Shown: positions 9,464 through 20,250 of the stretch, piece after piece
Numbering within the stretch: position 1 is the first letter of the stretch
How the letters are laid out: every line of letters starts with the position of its first letter
Assembly: GCF_902806685.2 (NCBI RefSeq)
Contig: NC_048546.1
Span: forward strand, 9,504,534 to 9,568,533
DNA from: Maniola hyperantus
Taxonomy: Eukaryota > Arthropoda > Insecta > Lepidoptera > Nymphalidae
Length of the DNA stretch: 64,000 nucleotides
Reading direction: 5' to 3'
Made by a program: the position numbers and the translations under genes
Notes under the pieces: model-generated
Seen by the model: the letters and a program-made list of their open reading frames with translations, nothing else
What the model was told of the DNA's origin: nothing
The model's database searches: none

Positions 9464-12400
9464 TTTAGGTCCGGTAACGTGACAGGTGCTTAAAGTTCCT
9501 TAACAATTACAGTCAAACTTTGACCGTTTGAGTAAAAAGTTACACAATCACAAGTTACACAAGTGGACTAATTTTTTTATGCGGGTATTCATAGTGATTT
9601 ATGCAACTCACTAAGCTTTTTATTAGTGCTCAAAGTTATTTTTTACGATAAATCTGATATAAGATAGAGCAATTATACTACTCTCTTTTTCAGTTTAAAA
9701 AAATACCCTAGCTCTTGTAATTAGTGAAATTTTATTAAGGAATGCGATAAGACAAAATGTTGTTTAACAAAATAGTCTCCAGTGTGACTATAAACTTATG
9801 TAAGCCGATTCTTAGTCTTGTCACTTGTGCCAACATTGGGTATATTATATGAACCAATGTTATGGCACCGAAAGTAAATTACTAGTTCATGCGGAACTTT
9901 GCAGTGTATGCTTTATGACATTGTATTTATATAAGCTTATTTTTTTTGTCAACATTTTATTAGTGGACTACTAGACGCCAGCACCCTGTCTTGGTCCTTT
10001 AAACCAAGTCCCGCGCGCTGTCATAGTTTCAGAGGGCGACATTATCTCCACAACCAAGTGTCAAAGTGGGACATAGTACACAAAGTGGAATAAAAGCAAG
10101 ACATGATAATTTTCCAGTCACTTCTGTCCAATAGGACCTATATTTTGTAAACATAAAGACATACATTGATATAGTATGACGTATGACTGGGACTTGAAAT
10201 CACCTTGAAACACTGTCGAATGTCAAAAGACAAAGGTGACAGACGAGTGGGACTTGGGATTAACGTCACACGAGAAAGGTAAATAATCGGGCGTTTTGGA
10301 CCCGCCTTTATGAAAAGTTGCCGACATGAACCAAAATTAATCAAAGATTTGATTCAAAATCAATGGGGAAAATAAGTTGTTAAAATAATATTGAAAAAAG
10401 AATGAATCAGTAGTTATTCTTTCATGGTAAGTTTTTAAATTTTTTCGTGAATCCCATGACCCAAAAAACGCGATCTTTGTCAGTGTAGATCAGAGCCGTA
10501 TTTGAATACTGTTAATTTCGTTTGTGTCCGCCGTGGGTATGGTTTCCAAACTTCAGTGCCCGTTTACCTTTGTCTTGGCGTAATGTTTATGTACACGCGT
10601 CTGTTTCTATAAGGTAGGTACAGGTTGTATATAAATTGCGAGTGACTTAGATTTCGAAGACACGAGTATTCTCCACAGACCATGTATGGCATTAATTATT
10701 ACACACTACTGCCACGTCTAAAGTTTATAAAAGCTGTATATGCGTATAACATGTCCATTATTTGCCACTCCAGTACGAACTATTCCTTAAGCTTTAAGAT
10801 ACTATATCGTCGCTAAAAAAAGAAGAGTTTCAAAAATAACAAAAATCAATTAAGATCTAAGAAAGTAAAAAGAACTTTTATTAGCACTGCTCAAAGTTTT
10901 CACAGATAACTAGTGCAGTCTTCCTTAATAACTTTCCATAAAACGAAAGTTTTCACACAAGAGCAGCTCCGCTATCAGGTACTTCACTCTTAAAAAGTAT
11001 TTTCGAGATGAATCCAAGATAATGATAGTTGAGAAGGAAAACCTTAAACAACTTCTATAAAAGCTTCCCAACGAAATGAACTGTAATGACAGCGAAAACC
11101 ACTTCTTAGCTCTCTCCACCTTTTCTTTTAACTCAATACGTTTAAGAAAAACCTTTGAAGTTACTCTAAAAGGAAATCTCTAAGTAAGAGGTCTCTTGCT
11201 ATATGAAGTGGTAAGTGAGCGTTAAAAGATTTAAATGCAGTGGAATATACTGAAGGTAAAATATTTTAGAAATGAAAATTTCTCGAACACAAAGCTTTTG
11301 CCCCTTGAGATTTCAATTGGGTCAAGTTTTTTTTTACAAGAAAGAGGTCTGTGATTGCAACTTCAGACTAAGTATATGCATTTAAAGTTAATCGCATGGT
11401 AATCTGTGATGTTTACCTTCTCCCACCATAGAAAATAGGTGGGTACTTGTGCCGGTTCAACATCGGGACATCTCAGTTGCACCCGAAACCTGGGATCCTG
11501 AGATGCCTCATTCATGACGTGAACTGTGCCATTGGGTTTTTAGTGGGTATCCTGGCAGTGCCACTGAGTTCCATATGCTCGGATGCGTAATTGCATTTTC
11601 CCTATGAAAAATACAGTAAAAAGATAACGTTAGTCCTAGAGAGGCTAGGGATTGCTATAGATAGGCAATGGACAATAGTTTTGTGCCTTGACGTGCACTG
11701 AGACGTCATAGGCACATGATTTAGTTCTATGAACAAAGTATAAAAAGTACCCCGTCCTGAGAATACAGAACAACCGTCCTTTCAGCCAAAGTGTTATGTC
11801 TACATTAATATTATAATGAGATAAAGTTTGTAACTTTGGATGCAAATTGCAATTGGTAGTAGGTAATCTCCGAAACCAATGATCTGATTCTGATTTTTTT
11901 TCACTCATAGCTGCATTATTCCCGAGTACTAAATGCTATTATTATATCATGTGGACCAAGTCGCGGGAAAAAGCTAGTATTCCACAAAAATATTCCACGG
12001 TTTGATGTAATAGGGAAGATGTGTAACAATGTTTATATTGTACCCTAGCCTGAAACAAAGAATACTTAATTAATAAGCTAGTTAATCAAACGCAGTTTTA
12101 CATCAGTACTTATTAAGCTGCATTGTTGCTGTATTGTAAATAGGAGTACATACCTACTTACCATCATCCAGACCGCAATTTCGAAACTTTACCGCTTTAG
12201 CCGTTCAACAGAGGAACTTTAGTATCTGGTTTGTTTAAGAGGGCCAGTTTATGTCGGTTGACTTTGAAAAGTGCATATTTCTCGCTCCCCGCGCGAGGTA
12301 CCTAAACTATATTGAGAAGATAAATTTTCAGTTTAGTTGTCCAGGAAACAGTTGCATACGCTTCCAAGCGGTGTTGTGTTTTGTTAACATTTGCAAAGTG

Positions 12401-12617
12401 TCCGTTATGATAAAATATTAAACACTAACATTTTCAGCATGCTGCCTTCTGTGAAGTATGATCATAACTAACAGTGTGTTATACAATTGTTTATTCTATT
12501 ATATATTCTATTTTAGACATTTTTAATTTATATTTTCATAGAGAGCAATGAAATAAAGTCAGTTCTGTATCTTGATTATACATGGTCCATTCTCCAACGT
12601 CACTAGACGTTAGACGT
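9464..12617. other. Long stretch without recognisable genes
   Basis: This flank includes the region upstream of the candidate ORF on the minus strand. No promoter motif is convincing. Minus-strand ORFs near 10138-10344, 10925-11119 and 11645-11908 lack recognisable domains. Near 11440-11580 there is a GC-richer patch of unknown nature. Confidence 0.35.
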
Positions 12618-12658
12618 TAGACGTCCACTGCTGGACATGGGTTTCTTGCAAGGGATCC
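12618..12658 (-). mobile_element. RTE 3' terminus trace
   Basis: ACGTCCACTGCTGGACATGG is the reverse complement of the last codons of RTE ORFs (MSSSGR in one frame; VQQWT in the coding frame). It is preceded by three short TTAGACG-like repeats. Only the last ~40 bp survive. Confidence 0.6.
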
Positions 12659-13890
12659 TTAGGTACAGATTAATGCGATCTCATGCTGCTTGTGTCTAGC
12701 AGCTCCTAGCGTACTTCACATAGGATACGCTTTATACAGGGAAACAAACGATTTCTGTGGAATTTTTAGAATACCAAATATACTTGGAAAAAGCTCATAT
12801 AAAAATATATCCAGCAAAAAATCTGGCAGATTGTATAACCTAAGGAAGGCGTCCAATTCAAAGTGCCAATATCCCATTGTGCCACTATTATAGCTGAAGA
12901 TTTGAACGAAATGAAATTCCGCAAAAAGCGTATTAAAATGGTAAGACACTAAAGGGACGTGGAACGTCGGAAGTGGGATTTTAAAAGATCTTTCCGGTGC
13001 TCATTACGCCACTAAGTCTTCTTGGGGTCATGAAGGCAATTACAGCGCGTTCCTTTTCTTTTAGCTTCGCCCTCGTTCAGACGTTTAGAGTTTATATTTT
13101 TTTGTTGAAACTGTAAAATGTACCTACATGTACCTACATTAAAATAAAATAAATCTATACATATTATATACAGAGTGTAACCAGAACGCTAGCTAAAACG
13201 AAGACAGGTGATATTACTGATGATTACGTATTCGGGTGCGTATATCTATAAGTTTAGAAACCATAGGATTTTACATAAAGTTAAATCATTAGGTATGCTT
13301 GGTAAATAAAAGTAAACTTTATGAAAATAATACACTTTAAAATGTGATGCACTTGTAAGTTAAAAACAAACTGTACATATTATTTAATGAAATACTTTAG
13401 AGTTAGTTTTTGAAGTATAAGAATAAAGCTTAGAAGACTATAGAAGTTTATTCTCTTACCCAACTATTTCCGTAAAATAGTATGAAAGTGTTCACTTTAT
13501 CAGCAAGTTATATATAGCACAATAACCTAAGTAGTAGGTATTATCCAGGATTTTACCAAGGATCGACTTTTCAGGTAAGTATCACCTTTCATACTCCTAA
13601 AGGTTTTTAGTAGACACTAACTCAAAGCCTCGAGACGAGAAAGGCCATGACCACTCTAGTAAACCATTAAAGAGCGTATCTCACTAAGACTCCTTTACGT
13701 CGGCACAGCATTAAAAAGTTGTGTGAGAAAATATCCCAGAAAATGTGTTTTATCGCAGTTTGAAGTGGAGTTTCCTGGCATCGCCGCAAGCGTGTGGTCG
13801 GTGCTAATGATGTGAAAGACTGAAAAGCCGCCGGGTTTGTTCCACTTGCGTATATTTTATAACGGTTTCGGAGTTTTATTCCGTGACTAA
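12659..13890. other. Unassigned AT-rich stretch
   Basis: ORFs on opposite strands at 12690-12893 and 12716-12949 overlap and neither has a recognisable domain. No repeat end was identified. Confidence 0.35.
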
Positions 13891-14076
13891 TCCATACTGA
13901 TATTATAAATGCGAAAGTGTGTCTGTCTGTCAGTGGCGTGCAGGTCATAGAGGCATAAATGCACTGCTTACCCCAGTTGAATAGCTCAATGCATATTTTT
14001 CATAATGACCTGCCAGTAAACAGGCTCTTACTTAACTAGTGCCTACCCTGGCTTCAAACCCTGTGCACGCCACTGC

Positions 14077-14107
<31 letters not shown>

Positions 14108-14277
14108 TAGCTTTTCACGGCCCAACCGTTCAACCGATTTTGATGAAATTTGGTACAGAGTTAGCTTAAATCCCGGGGAAGGACACTTCCCCGGGATATA
14201 ACCCGGAAAATTGATACGTTCCCATGGGATTTTTAAAAACCTAAATCCACGCGTACGAAGTCGCGGGCATCAGCTAG
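13891..14277 (+). mobile_element. Helitron-like element with nested MITE
   Basis: Begins TCCATACTGATATTATAAAT and GCGAAAGTGTGTCTGTCTGT, and ends ACGAAGTCGCGGGCATCAGC followed by TAG|T. A TC start, CTAG end and T flank fit the A|TC...CTRR|T Helitron rule. There are no target duplications and no coding capacity (non-autonomous). Its (CTGT)n tract is split by a hAT-type MITE at 13931-14075. Near its 3' half lies a perfect palindrome with 12-bp arms (14170-14197), built on CCCGGGGAAG. Confidence 0.8.
13931..14075. mobile_element. hAT-type MITE, 145 bp
   Basis: Terminal inverted repeats of 12 bp: CAGTGGCGTGCA at the left and TGCACGCCACTG at the right. Both sides are flanked by CTGTCTGT (13923-13930 and 14076-14083), the 8-bp target duplication expected for hAT transposons. 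Because the target is a CTGT microsatellite, the duplication alone is weak evidence; the TIRs are the stronger sign. Non-coding, so it would need a hAT transposase in trans. Confidence 0.8.
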
Positions 14278-14476
14278 TTCGTGATAAGTATCGATCAATG
14301 TTAGATGGACTAGAATTTTGAGTTCCGAATTCTGATACGTTCCACATCTTCTGTAATTTCCAAACACATCACTTGAATGCTTTTTAATTTCTTCGTGGAA
14401 ACAAAATAATCCCTATGGACTTTTTGCGACTAGCACGGACTGAAATAGTCACCCCAGTTTTCCATGCAGTCGTCTT

Positions 14477-14630
14477 AGTCGTGTCGTAATCTTGTCGCAG
14501 TCGTGCCGTAGTTATATCTCAATTTAGTGTTAGTCGTGTCATAGTCTTGTCGTTGTCTTATCGTAGTCTTGTCAAAGTCGTGTCTTAGTCGTGTTGTATT
14601 CTTGTCGGAGTCGTTTCGTAGTCTTGCCGA
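14477..14630 (+). repeat. 11-bp minisatellite, 14 units in register
   Basis: The stretch divides exactly into fourteen 11-mers with consensus AGTCKTGTCGT (K is G or T), without indels. Units 4 and 5 are the most degraded. A 9-bp partial unit precedes it. The G/T alternation hints at a 22-bp higher-order unit. The period is not a multiple of three and no ORF follows it, so a coding repeat is unlikely. Confidence 0.85.
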
Positions 14631-14785
14631 TACCAAATCCGATCTTTCATTATGTCATGTTGTTTCAAATTCAGGTCGGCAATCGCAGGTCCAGCATACT
14701 TGTACCTATTCCTAGAGGTACGTGTGAACTGAATAGGTACCTGTAGGTACTACGTACTCTTTCATTCGTATGTCTACATTAATTA

Positions 14786-14933
14786 TACGCGGCAGAAAGT
14801 AATATACATCGGCCTTTGGAATAACATTTTGGATTTGTAGAGCGTTGCCACTGTCACTCTCAACAACAGAGACAATGCTCTACAATCTGCTATCTCCTTC
14901 TAAAGGTCGATGTACATTACTTTCTGCCGCGTA
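14786..14933. mobile_element. Palindromic MITE, family B, full copy
   Basis: The arms read TACGCGGCAGAAAGTAATAT and, reversed from the right end, TACGCGGCAGAAAGTAATGT. Inside are paired CATCG.CCTTT.GAA and GTAGAGCGTTG.C blocks. About 148 bp, non-coding. Sister copies lie at 19775, 20834, 39558, 52901 and 54277. Confidence 0.85.
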
Positions 14934-15384
14934 CTGTATTTACGTAACTGAAACAATGAAAAAGACGTTAGCAAATAGAAAATATTATTACCTTAGGGAA
15001 AAACGTGCTCGGCGAAAATAAGCGGAAAAACATTCGTTGTTAATTAAAAAAGTCGGGCGGACGGCTTTAGGAGGTATTAGCCGACTTACGTACCTGATTA
15101 CCGCACAGATCAAAAGCATCTAACTCCTAACAATGTCGTTATTACATCACAAAGTTTAACTGGACTATGGCCTACATCCTTCTTATTCAGAGAAGAGATC
15201 TGTGGTCAGTAGCAGGCCTGCAATGGATCGGGATGATGACAATGACTTCGACGAAAAAAAATTCGACCCAAGCATATAGACCGGCGGGTCACAATAAAGG
15301 TAACCATCACAGATATGGATATTGTTGGGTTCCAAGGATAGAGGGCAACTCTCTAAAGCCAAATATCCCTAGTAGTAAAAAGTG
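14934..15384. other. Unassigned stretch
   Basis: Nothing recognisable apart from a chance 77-codon ORF near 15167. Confidence 0.35.
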
Positions 15385-15488
15385 TGCAAAACGCACTTAG
15401 CTCCGAAAAGTTAGAGGTACGTGCCAGAGATCGAATTCCAGACTAGGAGGCCGGCGTTTTAAGCACTGGGCTTTCAATTCTGCTGTGG
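15385..15488 (-). mobile_element. tRNA-type SINE (family C), head fragment
   Basis: On the minus strand, ACAGCAGAATTGAAAGCCCA leads into a decayed tRNA-like head with a B box degraded to GGAATTCGATCTCTGGCACG, then CCTCTAACTTTTCGGAG. Only the tRNA-derived region and start of the body remain. Confidence 0.65.
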
Positions 15489-15959
15489 CGGCAACTGACG
15501 AATAATAACCTACCGTCTAATACAATGACTATAATGTTGGCGAGAATATCTCGGTCACTTCTGCTCCATCAATTCATCATTCACGATTGTCGGAATGACT
15601 GATACAGAATCTATCGTCTAATAGACGCTTAAAAGACAACAGATCGTAGACAGAGTGACATGGAAATAAGTTTCCTCGAGTTAAAGCTTCATGAATATTT
15701 ATTCCAGTTCCTGCGGGATGTATAAACTTTCCGTTTCTTCCCACTTGATCAAACTTCTTTGTAAGGACTGCTGGGGGAGGCGCGATCCGGCCTTTTTATG
15801 GCCAAACTCTAAAGTAAAAAAGGTTCTTTTTAATTGACAAGAACAGAATAGAATAATTTAAAGATGTTAACGTCAGCACATTAATTTAGGTACCTTAAGT
15901 AATAGAATAAGGTACTAAATGATGCTACTTCGTCTGCATGCGAGTCTCTTTCCTTCGAA

Positions 15960-16090
15960 TGAGAAAGGTCATAGTATACCACCCTGGCCAAATGCGAATT
16001 GGCAGACGTCACATAGGTACTTTTAAGAAAACTATAGAGAACTGTCAGGCATGTAGGATTCCTCAAGATGTTTTCCTTTAACATTGAACC
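15960..16090 (-). mobile_element. tRNA-type SINE (family C), body fragment
   Basis: Contains GGTCATAGTATACCACCCTGG, GGCAGACGTCACA, AACTGTCAGGCATG and TCCTCAAGATGTTTTCCTTT, all diverged body blocks of family C. Head and tail are missing. Confidence 0.75.
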
Positions 16091-16136
16091 TTGTGATTTG
16101 TTGTTACTAAGCAATAAAGATGTTTAAATAAATAAA

Positions 16137-16349
16137 TACCCATATTATAAATGAGAAAGTGTGTTTTTTTGTTGGTTTGTCTTTCAATCACGTCGCAACA
16201 GAGCAACGTATTGACGTGATTTTTTGCATTGGTATAGTTTAAGACCTGGAGAGTGACATAGGCTACTTTTTATCCCGGAAAATTAAAGAGTGCCCACGGG
16301 ATTTTTAAAAACCTAAATCCACGCGTACGAAGTCGCGGGCATCAGCTAG
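16137..16349 (+). mobile_element. Helitron-like element (GCGAAAGTGTG subfamily)
   Basis: Runs from TACCCATATTATAAATGAGA through AATCACGTCGCAAC, GAGAGTGACATAGGCTACTT and TTTATCCCGG to GAAGTCGCGGGCATCAGCTAG. Non-coding, about 213 bp. Its CTAG end abuts the TC start of the next Helitron-like element without a gap. Confidence 0.85.
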
Positions 16350-16569
16350 TCTAAATATATAAAAGGAAAAGGTGACTGACTCATTGACTGATCTATCTAC
16401 GCACAGCTGAAACTACTGAACGGATTGGGCTGAAATTTGGCCAGCAGATAGCTATTATGACGTAGGCATCCGCTAAGAAAGTATGTTTGAAAATTCAACC
16501 CCTAAGGGGGTGAAATAGGGGTTTGAAATTTGTGTAGTCCACGCGGACGAAGTCACGACCATAAGCTAG
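16350..16569 (+). mobile_element. Helitron-like element (GGTGACTGA subfamily)
   Basis: Begins TCTAAATATATAAAAGGAAA, then GGTGACTGACTC. It continues through GGGCTGAAATTTGG, GACGTAGGCATCCGCTAAG, CCCCTAAGGGGGTGAAATAG and TGTGTAGTCCACGCGGACGA, and ends ATAAGCTAG|T. It is fused head-to-tail to the preceding element, sharing the junction CTAG|TC. Confidence 0.85.
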
Positions 16570-16990
16570 TAAATGAATTAATAAAGCTACGAGGGTTCCA
16601 AACGCGCCTGTACCTATAGTAAGACTCCAAGTAAAGTTACTTACGTTAACGTAACGTTACGTTACTTCGTTGTCCCGTAACTGCTTTAAACAAATTTGTG
16701 TTACTAAATCCCGCCCTACTTTGCCAGAGTTAAGCGTCTATATGTAAAATTTTAGAGCCAGGGATTTAGGAGATTCTGATGTAGGTACCTAAGCACCCGG
16801 TTCACATATAACTTATCAGTATTTATTCTAACATTAGGTATACTGATACTAGTTTAATGTTCACGTAAAATACTATAGTTATATTATATTGTATTGTTTA
16901 AGTATTTTTGAAAGAAACTTTTATCAAGTTGGATTTTTTAACGCTAAAAAGGGACACTACGTATGTTGTACGTGAACGTACGTAATATTA
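16570..16990. other. Unassigned stretch with GTTAC cluster
   Basis: A short palindromic cluster of GTTAC/GTAAC motifs occupies about 16636-16666. It does not match the insect telomere repeat TTAGG. Nothing else recognised. Confidence 0.35.
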
Positions 16991-17146
16991 TGTCGCGACA
17001 AGTGGAGATGGCATGCAAGCGAGGTATAAGGTGCACGTCACACCCGCACGTCACCCGCGCTATCCCGCACTGGGTTAACACGGCGGCTGTGCGGGTAAGC
17101 GGGGTGTCCCCACCCCGATTGCCATCTCGACCTGTCGCGTACTATA
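16991..17146. mobile_element. GC-rich palindromic MITE, family A
   Basis: The right end is CCGATTGCCATCTCGACCTG followed by TCGCGTACTATA; the left end is a diverged CGCGACAAGTGGAGATGGCA. The interior is GC-rich, with ACCCGCACGTCACCCGCGC facing GTGCGGGTAAGCGGGG. Far richer in GC than the host sequence, non-coding; the ORF through it is an artefact of this composition. Confidence 0.85.
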
Positions 17147-18539
17147 GGTTGATCTCAATTGAATAGGTATGTTTGTTTATTTGATCCTTTATCCTAGATT
17201 GTAGGAATCCTTTATTATTGAATTTTTTCATTGTCATCTCAAACCGAGTAGTAAGCAAGTATAAACGTCTGTGTCATCTCATGATGAAACTTTAAATAAA
17301 AATCTACGACAATAATATAAGTACTTGTTGCCTTTCTCCTTAAAACATTCATTCAAACCTTTTCTATTTGCATTGGAATCAGTCTAATGATTTTAAAGAA
17401 ACATGTTATTTCAAATACAATTTTATAAATAGATAAAATCGCATTTTCCGTTGTGAAAAAGAAAAATACAGTAAGTATTATAAGCAACATTTAGCAGGTT
17501 CTCAAATTCAAACATTGCAAAATCGGCAAAGGTTTCCGTTACTTCTCAGAAATTCTCCGTGACCTCTATTGACATTACAAAATATTTTGATTATACAGTA
17601 GCGTATTAACTTATCAGTAGCTATAAAAAATTATAGCTACTGATAATTTAATGATCGGAATGCAAAACAACTAACTGATATTTCAAGAAATTCTATCATT
17701 TGGTTCAGTGGTGATAAAAATAATCTTTTCTTGATATTCAAATTAAATAAGATAAACATCTCAATGATCCACAAACAACTAACGGTGGGTCTATGAACAC
17801 AATATACTAATGTAAGACAGACAACATTACATAATATATATCTGCATATAAGTCCAAGAGTACACTAAAGACATTTTGTGTCAAGACTTTTAGTGCCGCA
17901 ACTATCCGAGAGGATTGTCCACAGATAAGTGAATCTCCCTTATTCGTGGGATTGTCTAAAAAACCGATCATCATATTAATATGAATATAGTGATCTGGTA
18001 GCGACCAATAAAAAGATTTTTAGAGGTGTGGATTAGAAGAAAATTTGTAGGAGCTCAGTTTTACAGTAAAAGTGACTCGTCGAAACTTTATTTTTATTCT
18101 CGTGCATGTGTTTTGTATTCTAGCATGGACCAAATTCACCTATCAGAATAGACCTGACCACGACCACGATAATGTAGAAATTATGAATTCTAAAATTGCC
18201 CCTGCCCTAACGAACCTATAGGTACCTTTTAAGATCAAATTACCCACCACTATGTCAGAGAGGACGTCTTGTCTTGTCGTGTCGCGTGTGTTACCTTACA
18301 GAACAGTATATCAGCGTATAACGGTTCTTGCAACTTTTGTTTGGATTTAGGGGTAAACACATTAGATAGCGTGTTTGTATAGGCGCCGTCTTACTCGTGA
18401 ACTTGTTTGATCTGAGACAAAACAAACGGGGACTAATCAGGGACAACTTCGCCGATTCGGATTTTTAAACTTGTGTTTGTTGGACGGATGAAAACTTTTC
18501 CCTTGCGGTTTGTGGTTGGTTGTGCAAGAGATTAACAGC
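17147..18539. other. Unassigned AT-rich stretch
   Basis: It holds a perfect inverted repeat at 17611-17646, listed separately. No coding sequence or repeat boundary was recognised in the remainder. Confidence 0.35.
17611..17646. repeat. Perfect 16-bp inverted repeat, 4-nt loop
   Basis: The arm TTATCAGTAGCTATAA is followed by AAAA and its exact reverse complement. Transcribed, it would form a 16-bp stem. It is not part of a recognised MITE and could be a regulatory palindrome, a MITE core or a replication-error product. Confidence 0.8.
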
Positions 18540-18660
18540 CGTACTCAGAGTCACTTAATCGCTAATTAAATTTAGTTAAAACGAGGCAGAGCTATATCTC
18601 TCACATAAATCTGTCTGGTTTTAACTCAATCTTAATTAACGATTAGCGACTCTGAGTACG
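18540..18660. repeat. Palindromic MITE, family L copy 2
   Basis: The ends CGTACTCAGAGTC and GACTCTGAGTACG are perfect 13-bp inverted repeats. The core GTTAAAACGAGGCAGAG faces CTGTCTGGTTTTAACTC. The core matches 85-213 although the outer ends differ. Non-coding. Confidence 0.75.
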
Positions 18661-18733
18661 TCTGTAAGTGGGGGATGAGAGATGGTAAATTAACTGATAA
18701 TCTTGGGAAAGGGTTTCAGTATACTTCAGTATA

Positions 18734-18874
18734 CCAACAAATTCCTAAAAGGCCGGCAACGCATCGGCGGCTCCTCTGGTGCTGCAAATGTTCATGGGCG
18801 GCGGTAATCACTTAACATCAGGTGACCCGCCTGCTCGCTTGCTCGCTATATCTATTAAAAAAAAAAAAAAAAAA
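18734..18874 (+). mobile_element. Jockey/CR1-like LINE 3' end with poly(A)
   Basis: Encodes FLKGRQRIGGSSGAANVHGRR-type sequence in AAATTCCTAAAAGGCCGGCA and ACGCATCGGCGG, then ATGTTCATGGGCGGCGG and a stop. A short 3' UTR with TCAGGTGACCCGCC, GCTCGCTATATCTATT and a run of about 18 A follows. Matches the longer minus-strand copy at 44826-45180. Severely 5'-truncated. Confidence 0.85.
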
Positions 18875-18921
18875 TACCTAAAACTGATATAGCTTAGCTA
18901 GTGTGGACTCACATGTATACA

Positions 18922-19197
18922 TCCATACTAATACTATAAATGCGAAAGTGTGTCTGTTTGTATGTTACCTTTTCACGGCCTATCCGTTAAACCGATTTTG
19001 GGGAAATGTGGTATGCCAATAGCTTGCATTCCAGAGACGGACATATAATGGGTTGTAAAAATATGGACACATTCTGAATATGGGTTTTTAAACTGGAGTC
19101 AGAAATGTGCTGCTTTTATCCCAAAAAATCAAAGAGTTGCCACGGGATTTTTAAAGGCCCTAGATCTCGGACAATGTCGCATGCATGATATATATAG
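18922..19197 (+). mobile_element. Decayed Helitron-like element
   Basis: Starts TCCATACTAATACTATAAAT with GCGAAAGTGTGTCTGTTTGT, then TTTTCACGGCCTATCCG. The 3' half is diverged (CACGGGATTTTTAAAGGCCC) and the CTAG end is lost. Confidence 0.7.
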
Positions 19198-19453
19198 TTT
19201 ATTAAATAAACCCTTGCATAAATAAAACCAACATGCAAATTATCAAGCAACAAAGTATAACTTACCAATAAATGCATATCGCAAACAAACCCAAAACGGT
19301 CCGCTCCGTTCCAGTATCAGAATCGTAAATTATTTGACGCAAGCGCATTAATCTTTATCTCGCGGTTACCGATTAAAGCTTAGTTTCAGTCTGAATGAAA
19401 AACGCAGCTCAAAGTCATTTTAGATTATTTTTTATTCCGATACAAGATATCTC

Positions 19454-19592
19454 TTGACTGCTATCTGTATCTCTATCTCTGTCTAAGATGGAAGGGGGCT
19501 CACTTAGAGGGAGTATGGCAGTTTCATTAAACCCATACTCCTGCTAAGTTTCTAGATTTCACGCAGCATCGTACCGATACGTTAATAACACA
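19454..19592 (-). mobile_element. tRNA-type SINE (family H), tail fragment
   Basis: Shares TTGACTGC, CTAAGATGGA, GGAGTATGGCAGTTT.ATTAAA, CCCATACTCC and ATCGTACCG with the longer copy at 54674-54986. The tRNA-like head is missing. Confidence 0.6.
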
Positions 19593-19607
19593 AAGACACC
19601 TTAAAAC

Positions 19608-19679
19608 AAATCACTGTTGTTTTACAAGGAGGTACATTGTTGTAAACAATGTACCTCCATGTAAAAAAACAGTGATTTT
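19608..19679. repeat. 72-bp foldback
   Basis: AAATCACTGTTGTTTTACAA and GGAGGTACATTGTT are mirrored by AACAATGTACCTCC and TGTAAAAAAACAGTGATTT. The arms are about 34 bp with few mismatches and a tiny loop. It resembles a miniature MITE or a hairpin-RNA precursor. There is no evidence of expression. Confidence 0.75.
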
Positions 19680-19774
19680 ATCTGCTATAATAGTAAGAAA
19701 GTGTTTGTAGATATTTAATTATTAAATTACATAAACCAATCACCGTTTACCACAACGTTTACCAAGACATGCAG

Positions 19775-19955
19775 TACACGGCAGGAAGTAAGGTACATTG
19801 GCCTTTAGAATGACATTTCGGCTTTGTAGAGCGTTTTGTCTCTGTCACTCATACCTACGTGACGTTTTGTCGTTCTCAATGACAGGGACAACGCTCTACA
19901 AATCTGCTATCTCTGCTAAATGTCGATGTACGAGTACATTACTTTCTGCCACGTA
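19775..19955. mobile_element. Palindromic MITE, family B, full copy
   Basis: Left end TACACGGCAGGAAGTAAGGT, right end ACTTTCTGCCACGTA. It contains TTGTAGAGCGTT.TGTC, a CTCATACCTACGTGACGTTT centre and GACAACGCTCTACAAATC. Longer than the 14786 copy because it keeps the central segment. Confidence 0.85.
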
Positions 19956-20250
19956 CTTCTAACTTAGCTACCTATACATTTAATGGGGAATAGATCTTTT
20001 GCGGGGGTACGAGATCAGACGCTGCAGTTTTTTTCACATGTGTGTTCTAAACTTTAAACCTCGCCGCCCTGGAGTTATAAAGGGATTTAATTAGCGGTGG
20101 ACTCGATAAATGTGTGGTCCGGGCCTGTTATCGTTTGACAAGAGCGGCATGTAATCTAAAACACATTTGTAATGTACGGGATAAGAGCTAGCGCTATCGA
20201 CGGAGACAGTTTGAAGTTCCAAAAGATTAGGTATTTTCAGCTTATTACGT

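Noticed and set aside
16636..16666. Telomere-like GTTAC cluster
   Set aside because: Does not match the insect TTAGG telomere repeat and is very short.
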